NCBI GenBank assembly: GCA_019638705.1
Contig: JAHBTI010000014.1
Span: 1-64,000, forward strand
Direction of reading: 5' to 3'
Length of the DNA: 64,000 nt
Source of the DNA: Bacteroidota bacterium
Lineage (GTDB): Bacteria > Bacteroidota > Bacteroidia > B-17B0 > Aurantibacillaceae
A model generated the notes under the pieces. That model saw nothing but the letters and a program-made list of their open reading frames with translations. It did no database searches and was not told the origin of the DNA. Positions 34,049 through 40,780 of the stretch are shown here, piece by piece (position 1 is the first letter of the stretch; each line of letters starts with the position of its first letter). A program made the position numbers and the translations under genes.

Positions 34049-34375
34049 TTATTTTTCTGTGTTGCGTTTTGGTATCACCTGTATAAACCGCAGGTGATTA
34101 ATTCGGTTGGCGTTGTTGCTGATGTGCATTATTCCCTGATGTTCGTAATTCTGCTCGTTGCCGTTATTCTGAACGGTGTCGTACAGCCCGAAGTCTGACT
34201 CCACTTTCACGTCTTCAACTTCTTCCACGAGTACGAACACATGACCGCAAGCATTGATTTCTATGCTTTCATTGGCTTGCAGCACAAAATGTCTGAAACG
34301 CAAATGGTAGTTTTTGCCGTGTCCCAATTCTTCCATGCGGCGCGGGATATATTCTAAAGCTAAGGCTATGGTCAT
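34049..34375 (-). CDS. Small beta-rich protein
   Basis: 108 residues with predicted alternating strands ('NYHLRFRHFVLQANESIEINACG', 'GHVFVLVEEVEDVKVES', 'INHLRFIQVIPK'). No family recognised. 13 bp after the acidic coiled-coil gene. Size and strand pattern would suit a minor capsid or vertex protein. Confidence 0.55.
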   Translation of the reverse strand: MTIALALEYIPRRMEELGHGKNYHLRFRHFVLQANESIEINACGHVFVLVEEVEDVKVESDFGLYDTVQNNGNEQNYEHQGIMHISNNANRINHLRFIQVIPKRNTEK

Positions 34376-34385
34376 GTTTTGTTGT

Positions 34386-34997
34386 TTAGTCTTGTGCTGC
34401 TTTTCGTTCTATCCACAGATACACATTTACGATGTAATCGGGATTTTGTCCGCTGCTCTTGTCCTTGTAAACGCCTGTTATCACAGGGTTTTTGCCGTTG
34501 AGTGAAATTTCATCTTCAAAGCATTGCGTTTGGTGCGTGTAAGCAAACGCTTTCCAAAATGCGTTGAGTGAAAAATCTTTTTCGCCGATGTTGTTCTCGC
34601 TTGCCTTGATGTCGGCGGTATAAAAAATATCGGCTTCATCGCAGCTCTGCAAACGCAACTCTCCGAACAATTCATTACGCTGAAAATTTTTCATCAACTC
34701 ATCGCTTGGTGTTTCCGTTGGCGGTGCTGTGCTGTCCGTTGTCGGCGGCGGCGTTACCTCTGTTCTGTCCTCTCCCTCTTTCGGCGGCTCTTTCGGTGGC
34801 TCTGAGGGCGGCAAGGGCGGGTCTGGCAAGGGCGGCTCAATCGGCGGCGTGGGTATTTCAGTAACTTTTAACTGCCTGTGTCCGTATTCCACGCCCACAA
34901 TACGCCCGCAATTCTGCGGCAGCTTTACCTGAAACACATACACCTGTTTTGATTTGGTGATGTGCATTTTGATTGCAAATACCTGTTCGCGTATCAT
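34386..34997 (-). CDS. Beta protein with a proline-rich hinge
   Basis: 203 residues. A short N-terminal strand domain (1-48), a Pro/Glu/Thr-rich hinge at about 49-98 (PPIEPPLPDPPLPPSEPP...), and a C-terminal beta domain ending 'DYIVNVYLWIERK', which resembles the end of the next gene ('AYRVSLYLDCEM'). The long proline hinge separating two domains recalls spike or fibre proteins on tailless virions. Function unknown. Confidence 0.6.
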   Translation of the reverse strand: MIREQVFAIKMHITKSKQVYVFQVKLPQNCGRIVGVEYGHRQLKVTEIPTPPIEPPLPDPPLPPSEPPKEPPKEGEDRTEVTPPPTTDSTAPPTETPSDELMKNFQRNELFGELRLQSCDEADIFYTADIKASENNIGEKDFSLNAFWKAFAYTHQTQCFEDEISLNGKNPVITGVYKDKSSGQNPDYIVNVYLWIERKAAQD

Positions 34998-35002
34998 ACT
35001 GC

Positions 35003-35380
35003 TTATGCTTCCATTTCACAATCCAAATACAACGACACTCGGTAAGCCGCAAAGCTGGTGCGCGTGTCGGGATTGTCCGTGTAACTTAATTTAATGATAC
35101 CGTTGCCCGTGTTCACATTGCCCAAATCGTAATAGCGTTGCTTGGGCGAAACGTTTATACCCGACATGAGTAATTTACTCTCGTAGTTTTCGGGGAAAAA
35201 TTCCTCGCTGTTGATTTCAATTTTCTGTGTGCCTCTGTAATACAGCAAATCGTCTTTGTCCGATGTGAGCAACACGCCTCTGACGGTTTTAATGCTTTTG
35301 TCCATTTCAAAGGTCTTGCTCAGCGATTGCCCGCTCGCGGTTATCTGTATATCAAATCGTTTTTTTACGGCTTTCAACAT
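35003..35380 (-). CDS. Small beta-sandwich protein, possible minor capsid
   Basis: 125 residues, almost wholly alternating beta strands ('KRFDIQITASGQSLSKTFEM', 'VRGVLLTSDKDDLLYYRG', 'YRVSLYLDCEMEA'). 'EEFFPENYESKLLMSGINVSPKQRYYDLG' is a distinctive segment. No named family. Lies immediately after the terminator behind the capsid candidate, 5 bp before the proline-hinge gene. Confidence 0.6.
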   Translation of the reverse strand: MLKAVKKRFDIQITASGQSLSKTFEMDKSIKTVRGVLLTSDKDDLLYYRGTQKIEINSEEFFPENYESKLLMSGINVSPKQRYYDLGNVNTGNGIIKLSYTDNPDTRTSFAAYRVSLYLDCEMEA

Positions 35381-35408
35381 TTTCTTTTTTTGTTTTTGTG
35401 TTACGCTT

Positions 35409-35445
35409 TAAAAAAGCCTGCCGCCGTTTACGACAGGCTTTTTAC
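35409..35445 (-). terminator. Terminator behind the capsid candidate
   Basis: AAAAAGCCTG...CAGGCTTTTT; on the minus strand the stem is followed by TTTTT. It sits between the 240-residue gene and the rest of the operon. Confidence 0.8.
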
Positions 35446-35473
35446 TTTTCATTTATAATTTTTACTTATGCGG

Positions 35474-36196
35474 TTATGGTGTAGTAATTGTTCCGTGCAA
35501 GCCTGCAAATACATGGGTTCTTGGGTCAATCCCGTCCATAGTGCCTAACTCAATGGTCATCTCTACCAAGATGTCATCTTGAACAAGGCGCGGGTTGGCA
35601 AGTTTGTAATAGCCAATCGGCACGTTGTGCATATTGCTTGTCTTAAACACATTGTTGGAAGTTTCAGGCACAATTTGTTTTTTGTTGCTCTTTAATGAAA
35701 ACTCTCCGTTGGCAATGGAAGGTATGGCGGCTATATCACCGAAGTTAATCGCCATGATTTTGTCTTTGGTGTTTTCTGTTGCTACGCCCGCCAACAATAC
35801 AATGCCACTTACCAACAAGGATTGATTTTTCGGAAGTTTTGCATTGGAGATGTTGCGCAAGCCGATTTCTTTGTCGTCCTGCGTTTCAAACAACTTGATT
35901 GTTTTACTGTTCACCTGCTTAATGCTGTATATCACCGTATCAGCCAATCGCAATTCACCTTTGGTTAAGGCTGCTTTGATGTGGTCGGGCAGTTCCGAAA
36001 AATGTTTTTCCATTTCTGCGCGTGAGCCTTTGCTCACACCGCCTGTGCTTGCCAATTTGTTTACCGTGCGTTGCCGTGCAATGGGGTTCATTTTGCGCAA
36101 TGCGCCTAACAGTTCCTCGTTGCCGTCCAAGCCCTCTAAGCCCAACAACGCACCTACGTTGTTGTATTCTTCTATTCCGTTTAACATTTCTAACAT
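35474..36196 (-). CDS. Candidate jelly-roll capsid protein
   Basis: 240 residues. The N-terminal about 70 are helical (MLEMLNGIEEYNNVGALLG ... PIARQRTVNKLAS). From about 85 on it is a continuous beta domain of about 155 residues (TVIYSIKQVNSKTIKLFET, SLLVSGIVLLAGVATEN, GYYKLANPRLVQDDILVEM) ending 'THVFAGLHGTIT'. The size fits a single jelly roll with an N-terminal arm. Its own terminator and long upstream leader suggest strong separate expression, as expected for a major structural protein. I cannot confirm the fold without structure prediction. Confidence 0.55.
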   Translation of the reverse strand: MLEMLNGIEEYNNVGALLGLEGLDGNEELLGALRKMNPIARQRTVNKLASTGGVSKGSRAEMEKHFSELPDHIKAALTKGELRLADTVIYSIKQVNSKTIKLFETQDDKEIGLRNISNAKLPKNQSLLVSGIVLLAGVATENTKDKIMAINFGDIAAIPSIANGEFSLKSNKKQIVPETSNNVFKTSNMHNVPIGYYKLANPRLVQDDILVEMTIELGTMDGIDPRTHVFAGLHGTITTP

Positions 36197-36239
36197 GATG
36201 TTTTGTTTTTTTGATTTGACTTTTATTTGTTTTTGATTA

Positions 36240-36365
36240 AGAACAAATACAGTTTGCTTTTTCTATCGCTCTCGTTATTCAGGGATTTGCTCTGTCTGCA
36301 ATGGGATTAAGCGTGAAACGCACAACTGTATTTTTCTTTTTTACTTTTTACTTTCAGTTTGCTGC
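36240..36365 (-). promoter_or_regulatory. Structured leader before the capsid candidate
   Basis: The gap is closed by complementary arms AAATACAGTT (36245-36254) and AACTGTATTT, about 75 nt apart, with a GCGTTTCACGC inner hairpin. Possible structured 5' region or separate promoter for the capsid candidate. Confidence 0.35.
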
Positions 36366-36962
36366 TTAAAAAAGCTGTTCTTCCAAGCCCATGATTTCTT
36401 CCTCTATGCCCGACATTCGGGATTGCTCGTATTCTTCACCGCTTGAAGCAATGGCTTCTTCTATCGCGTCCAAACCGCTCATATCAAGCTCTTGGTTTTG
36501 CGGATATTTAAAATATTGCACACTGCCCAATCCGTTCGTGCCTGTGTCGCCCGCACTTGCTTTGGGTTTGATGAATTTGTCAATGTAGAGGCGTTGCTTG
36601 ATGTTTTGCCCGAAAGATTTCATGCGTTCTTTCGCGCCGTCCAAACCCGAAAGGCTTGTGCCGTTCATTGCGCCCTGCCCGATTTGATAACCGCCCGAAG
36701 CCATCATACCCAAACCGAAACTTGTAGCCAATGATGAGCCGAGATAGTAACCAACCAACGATGTGCCTATGCCCACCAACAAAGAGGGCTTGCCGATTGC
36801 CGCACCTGCCAAGCCGCCGCCGACTGTACCCACGACCAAATCTTTTACCGTGCCGAGTGCGGAATGTTTAACGTTGCCCTTGCTGTTCGGCAAGTCCTGT
36901 ATGAACGCGCGAAAGTTCGTTTTGCCTTTCCTGCCTGATTTTTTCTTTTTCTTTTTAGCCAT
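36366..36962 (-). CDS. Glycine-rich membrane protein
   Basis: 198 residues from the ATG at 36962. A very basic N-terminus (MAKKKKKKSGRKGK) precedes a long Gly/Ala/Leu hydrophobic region (about 45-105: VGTVGGGLAGAAIG, LVGIGTSLVGYYLGSSL, GLGMMASGGYQIG) and an acidic C-terminus. The basic head plus glycine-zipper membrane segment suits a nucleic-acid-facing internal-membrane virion protein. Family unknown. Confidence 0.6.
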   Translation of the reverse strand: MAKKKKKKSGRKGKTNFRAFIQDLPNSKGNVKHSALGTVKDLVVGTVGGGLAGAAIGKPSLLVGIGTSLVGYYLGSSLATSFGLGMMASGGYQIGQGAMNGTSLSGLDGAKERMKSFGQNIKQRLYIDKFIKPKASAGDTGTNGLGSVQYFKYPQNQELDMSGLDAIEEAIASSGEEYEQSRMSGIEEEIMGLEEQLF

Positions 36963-36995
36963 GTCTGTTTTGTTTTTTTTTGTTTGTTGCTGCAC

Positions 36996-38960
36996 TTACA
37001 TTAAAGCGATGTTGGATTTTTTTCCCTGCCTGCTTTGTCGTTTGCCTGTCTTCCTTTTTCTTTTCTTTCCGCTACGCTTGCCTACGCCGTTCAAGCCGTT
37101 GCCCCCGCCCGATGATTTTTTCTTGGTTTTGTTTTTGCCTGCTATCATGCGGTAACCTGCATACAACACGCCCGCCACACCTACACCTATGCCCACAGGT
37201 TTGAGCCATTTTTTATTGTTTTCCCAAAAGGCTTTTATTTTTCCTGCTTTGCTTACGGTGCTTGCCGTGTTGCTGTTTGCCGTTGCGGTGTTTGTCGTTT
37301 TACTTGCGGCGGGAAGCGCGTTGTTTGTGCTTGGTGTTTCTTCATTCATGTTGTCTTCGTCTGTATCGTTAGGGGCTGCACTTCGGGATTGCGCCGAATA
37401 ATCGGTGTCCTCGCCGCCCTCATCGTAATTTGATGATGTGTCGGCAGAATAATTTTCGCTTGTGCTGCTTTCACCGCCGCCGCTTGTTCTAACGGTGGCT
37501 TCGCCGTCTTCACTTGCACTTGCATCGCTGTTTTCTTCTGCTGCGCTTGTGCGATTGTTGTTTGCGGCGGTGCTTGCACTTGTTGGCTTGTTGTTTGCGG
37601 CGGCTGCTTTTGCGGCTTTGGCTTTTTTGTTCGGAAACAAATTGCCCAACGATTTTATTAAAGCGGCTATGCTGCCCATAACGGCGGTGGCGGCGGTAAT
37701 AGCGGCAGTTGCTGTTACCGCGCCTAATTCGCCAAGTCCTTCCATTTCGCCCATGCCTTCTATAAACTCATCGCGATATACTTCGCCGAGCAATTCGCCC
37801 AAGTTGTCTGTTGCGCCTAAGTCTGTTGTTCCGATTTCGTTTTCATCAATCAAACCCAAGCCGCTCACTTCTTTGTTAGGATTGCCTTTGCCCGATAGTA
37901 TGGCTTGTTTTAAGTTTTCGGGTTTGCCGCCTGCGGTGTAAAATATGTTCTCTGTTTTGGTGAGAATATTTTTGAGCTTGCCGTACTTGGTCATGTCCAT
38001 ACCTTTGGCGCGGGCTTGGTCTTCGCTCAGGTATGCCCACTTTAAGTTTTCGGCAACGTGCAAAACGTTCAGCTTCATGGAAGCCAACACACCTGCGCGT
38101 AACAGAGCCGTAGCGGGATTAACCTTGTTGGTTACGTTCAGCACTTTTTTGGTTACCTGCTTTGCTTTCTGCAAATTCTTTTTCAGGTTCTCTTTTGTTT
38201 TTGCAGGAAGTTTGGGCTTAATGGCTGCCAACTTTGGTTTAGCGGCGGCAATTTTTGTTTTCAGTTTTTGCAAGGGTTTGGGTTTCGGCTTGCTTGGTGC
38301 TGCACTTGCTTTTTTCTTAAAGAGTTTGCCTAAATCTCCGAACTCACCGTTCATGCCCGAAAACGTTTGCATATCTACATTGCCGCGCGTTCTGTTTTCT
38401 GTTTCGTCTTCTATTCCGTCTAAGTAGTGTAAATCCATTTTAAAATCTTTTTTTTCTGAATAAGGTTCTTCGTAGTTAAATCTGTTTACCACGCAATCCA
38501 TTGTGATATAGTTGCCGTTCCCTAACGGCACTATGGGATAGATGTGCTGAAAATTGTCTTTCCAATATTTTGTAATGCGGTGGATTACACGAAAGCCCAA
38601 TGATGTTAAGCACGTTGAAATAAACGTGGTAAAGCAATCACAGTCGCCAACGCCGTCATGTATCAGCCTGCGCGGGCTGCGCACCTGCTCTTGTCCGCGC
38701 TCGTCTTTTTGGTAGCGTATGTGATATTTTACAAAGTGCCATAGTTTTTCGCAAGCGGCATACATGGGCAAGCCGCGCAATTCCTGATTGACATAAGCCT
38801 CTACCTGCCACTGTGTTTTTTTGACTACCTGCGGAATAAACTTCACCGTGTCGGCAACGTTCGCGCCTTTTTTCATGGTCTTATCTATCGCCGTTGCTTT
38901 TGGGAACAGGTGGCGGTACGGCTCAAGGCTTTCTAATTTTACTTGTATAATCGCTTCCAT
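36996..38960 (-). CDS. Transglutaminase-like protein with long disordered region and C-terminal TM
   Basis: 654 residues. Transglutaminase-like fold at about 60-190 with a plausible triad: Cys107 (GVGDCDCF), His139 (NFQHIYP), Asp155 (YITMDC). Then a Lys/Ala-rich basic region (about 220-290), a helical domain, a low-complexity Ala/Ser/Asn/Glu region (about 450-570) and a TM helix near the C-terminus (VGIGVGVAGVLYAGYRMIAG, about 590-610) with a strongly basic tail. Could process structural proteins as a protease or cross-link them. In this context it is a maturation-enzyme candidate. Confidence 0.75.
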   Translation of the reverse strand: MEAIIQVKLESLEPYRHLFPKATAIDKTMKKGANVADTVKFIPQVVKKTQWQVEAYVNQELRGLPMYAACEKLWHFVKYHIRYQKDERGQEQVRSPRRLIHDGVGDCDCFTTFISTCLTSLGFRVIHRITKYWKDNFQHIYPIVPLGNGNYITMDCVVNRFNYEEPYSEKKDFKMDLHYLDGIEDETENRTRGNVDMQTFSGMNGEFGDLGKLFKKKASAAPSKPKPKPLQKLKTKIAAAKPKLAAIKPKLPAKTKENLKKNLQKAKQVTKKVLNVTNKVNPATALLRAGVLASMKLNVLHVAENLKWAYLSEDQARAKGMDMTKYGKLKNILTKTENIFYTAGGKPENLKQAILSGKGNPNKEVSGLGLIDENEIGTTDLGATDNLGELLGEVYRDEFIEGMGEMEGLGELGAVTATAAITAATAVMGSIAALIKSLGNLFPNKKAKAAKAAAANNKPTSASTAANNNRTSAAEENSDASASEDGEATVRTSGGGESSTSENYSADTSSNYDEGGEDTDYSAQSRSAAPNDTDEDNMNEETPSTNNALPAASKTTNTATANSNTASTVSKAGKIKAFWENNKKWLKPVGIGVGVAGVLYAGYRMIAGKNKTKKKSSGGGNGLNGVGKRSGKKRKRKTGKRQSRQGKKSNIALM

Positions 38961-38964
38961 GTTT

Positions 38965-39453
38965 TTAGCTCGCGGGTTTTAGCGTGATGTTGCTTGTTGT
39001 TTCGTAAGGCAGCTGCTTCCAACCTAAATCAATGGTGGTAATGGTGCTTATTAAAATGTTTGCTTCTTTTTTGTTTACTAAAAGATTGTATAAGCCTGCA
39101 CCAAGTGAGAGTAAATTGAGAAGCGGCATTTTTATCATGATGCTTTCTATCACGGCTTCGCCATACGCGGGAATTGTTATGTCCTTGTTGATGACCTGCG
39201 ATGAGCCGATAACTTTATCCGCATACAACACTTTTACAAAGGGGAATTTAATTTTGAAAGTGCTGTTGGTTGGGTTTTTCAGTTGCAAGTCTATCCGCAC
39301 GGTTAAGCCGTCTGTTTTTAAGGAATGTATGCTGGCTTTGGCTACGGTTTCTAACTGTACGCTTGTGCGCTTCATGCGGGTAATGTATGTGATGATACCT
39401 GCAATGCCTGCGCCTATTGCCGTGCCTGTGATTATTTTTTTCCAATTCGCCAT
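38965..39453 (-). CDS. LEA14/WHy-like beta protein with N-terminal TM
   Basis: 162 residues. An N-terminal hydrophobic anchor (IITGTAIGAGIAGIITYITRM) precedes an LEA type 2-like fibronectin-type fold ('VRIDLQLKNPTNSTFKIKFPFVKVLYAD', 'IPAYGEAVIESIMIKMPLL'). LEA14-like domains occur in stress proteins and lipid/outer-membrane-linked proteins. Here it would be a virion or membrane surface protein. It ends 4 bp before the transglutaminase gene. Confidence 0.7.
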   Translation of the reverse strand: MANWKKIITGTAIGAGIAGIITYITRMKRTSVQLETVAKASIHSLKTDGLTVRIDLQLKNPTNSTFKIKFPFVKVLYADKVIGSSQVINKDITIPAYGEAVIESIMIKMPLLNLLSLGAGLYNLLVNKKEANILISTITTIDLGWKQLPYETTSNITLKPAS

Positions 39454-39486
39454 GTGTTGTTTTTCCTTACGCGCTGTGTGATTTTT

Positions 39487-39684
39487 TTACTCTGCCTTTC
39501 TTTTGTGTTTGTTTGCCGCACGGCGTGAGAAGTAGTCGCCCGCCAATTTGAACGACATCCAAATTGCCCCGCCTATGGCGGCTTTAATGGCATACGCCGC
39601 CAAGCCCGAATAATCCAAATTGGCGAACAGGATTGCGCCTGTGAGGAATGTGTGGGAAGCCGTGTCATTTGTGTTTACTTTCAT
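39487..39684 (-). CDS. Small two-TM protein
   Basis: 65 residues from the ATG at 39684 (MKVNTNDTASHTF). Hydrophobic segments TGAILFANLDYSGLAAYAI and IGGAIWMSFKLAG, then a basic tail (RRAANKHKRKAE). No family recognised. An upstream start would add a Lys-rich lead with no support. Confidence 0.5.
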   Translation of the reverse strand: MKVNTNDTASHTFLTGAILFANLDYSGLAAYAIKAAIGGAIWMSFKLAGDYFSRRAANKHKRKAE

Positions 39685-39815
39685 TTTTTTCTGTTTTGGT
39701 TTTGTTGTTATTAATTTTTTGATGATTACGGAAACAAAGGTGTGGCAAGGCTCTGACACGCTGACCGCGTTTACTTCGTGCTTAGTTCCTCTCGTCTTCT
39801 TTTTGCTGATTTTTT

Positions 39816-40043
39816 TCAGTTTGTTTCGTTTACAATTTTGCCCGATATGCCGTAAGTGTCAATGATAAACTTAACTTGCTTGGTGCTGTACAGATTGCCC
39901 ATTGGCTTGCCAATAGAAGGCTCTATGGCTTTGAGCCATTTTTGTCTGATGTGTTTGGGTATGCCTAAGATTTGACAGATTTCTTTTTTGGTGTAAGGTT
40001 TTAGCACAAAGGCTTCTTTCATTACGGTTACTTTTTTTTCCAT
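39816..40043 (-). CDS. Small HTH-like DNA-binding protein, paralogue of 40459
   Basis: 75 residues from the ATG at 40043. 'LKPYTKKEICQILGIPKHIRQKWLKAIEPSIG' looks like a helix-turn-helix of the excisionase/MerR-like kind; 'YSTKQVKFIIDTYG' follows. It aligns over its length with the divergently transcribed gene at 40459 (VKPYTNKELSGLFNTGERTFRREI ... WSVKQVEKIMEILG). Candidate regulator of the minus-strand operon. Confidence 0.65.
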   Translation of the reverse strand: MEKKVTVMKEAFVLKPYTKKEICQILGIPKHIRQKWLKAIEPSIGKPMGNLYSTKQVKFIIDTYGISGKIVNETN

Positions 40044-40064
40044 TTTTTTGATTTGAGGGTGCAA

Positions 40065-40458
40065 AACTGCAATACCTCAAACCCGCCCCTGTCGCGTTTG
40101 TCCGAGAACATCTCCCTTTGCCCCGATATGTCCTGACAAAGCCAAATCTGTCCGAAAAATCTTTTGGTTTTTAAACTTTTTGCGCTGAAATGTTTACTGA
40201 AACAGCTGCTTAGTACCTGAGAAATTCGGATAATTTTAATACGATAAATACACACAAACATGAACAAAGAAAAAACAGAAACAGAAAAATGGAAGTATGT
40301 GAAAAGGCAGATATAGTGCTGCTTTTACACAGATAACAAAAAAATCTTAGCAACAGTTTACAACCTAATTATGGTACACATGACATTCAGGGAGCGAACT
40401 CACACACGGCATTCTAAACAAAGAACAAGGAAGAAAGATGAATGTAAGAACTACTATC
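40065..40458. promoter_or_regulatory. Divergent regulatory region at the head of the virus-like block
   Basis: 394 bp without a supported gene between the two HTH paralogues. TGTCC occurs three times at 40099, 40129 and 40149 within related contexts (TTTGTCCGAG, ATATGTCCTGAC, ATCTGTCCGAAA), which could be operator sites. An 18-codon reading frame at 40259 (MNKEKTETEKWKY...) is probably too short to count. Confidence 0.4.
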
Positions 40459-40662
40459 ATGTCAGTAGAGGTGAAACCCTACACCAACAAAGAGCTATCA
40501 GGGCTTTTCAATACGGGCGAGAGAACATTCCGCCGAGAGATTGCAAAAATCAAACACCACTTAGGCGAACGCAACGGACACCGTTGGAGTGTGAAACAAG
40601 TAGAAAAAATCATGGAGATTTTGGGAAGACCTTATCAGGTGATTGAGGAAGAAACTTACTAA
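40459..40662 (+). CDS. Small HTH-like DNA-binding protein, divergent paralogue
   Basis: 67 residues from the ATG at 40459 (MSVEVKPYTNKELS). Same fold pattern as the gene at 39816, in opposite orientation, giving a face-off of two related regulators around a shared control region. The only plus-strand gene of the block; followed by its own terminator. Confidence 0.65.
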   Translation: MSVEVKPYTNKELSGLFNTGERTFRREIAKIKHHLGERNGHRWSVKQVEKIMEILGRPYQVIEEETY

Positions 40663-40668
40663 AAGCAC

Positions 40669-40700
40669 CAAAGCCTAAACCACCATAGGTTTAGGCTTAT
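40669..40700 (+). terminator. Terminator at the right end of the virus-like block
   Basis: AAGCCTAAACC-ACCATA-GGTTTAGGCTT, a perfect 11-bp stem just after the HTH gene. Confidence 0.75.
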
Positions 40701-40780
40701 TGCCAAATTTTATTTGGTTGCCCGATAGCCGAAAGCTATGGGGTGGGGCGGTGCTTTGGGGGTGAGAATAAACACACAAA

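Noticed and set aside
21784-40662. Integrative conjugative element
   Set aside because: No relaxase, coupling protein, VirB4-like ATPase or tra genes are visible; the ATPase is RecA-like.
21784-40662. Ordinary tailed prophage
   Set aside because: No portal, large terminase, tape measure, tail or baseplate genes; the gene set is dominated by single-TM proteins.
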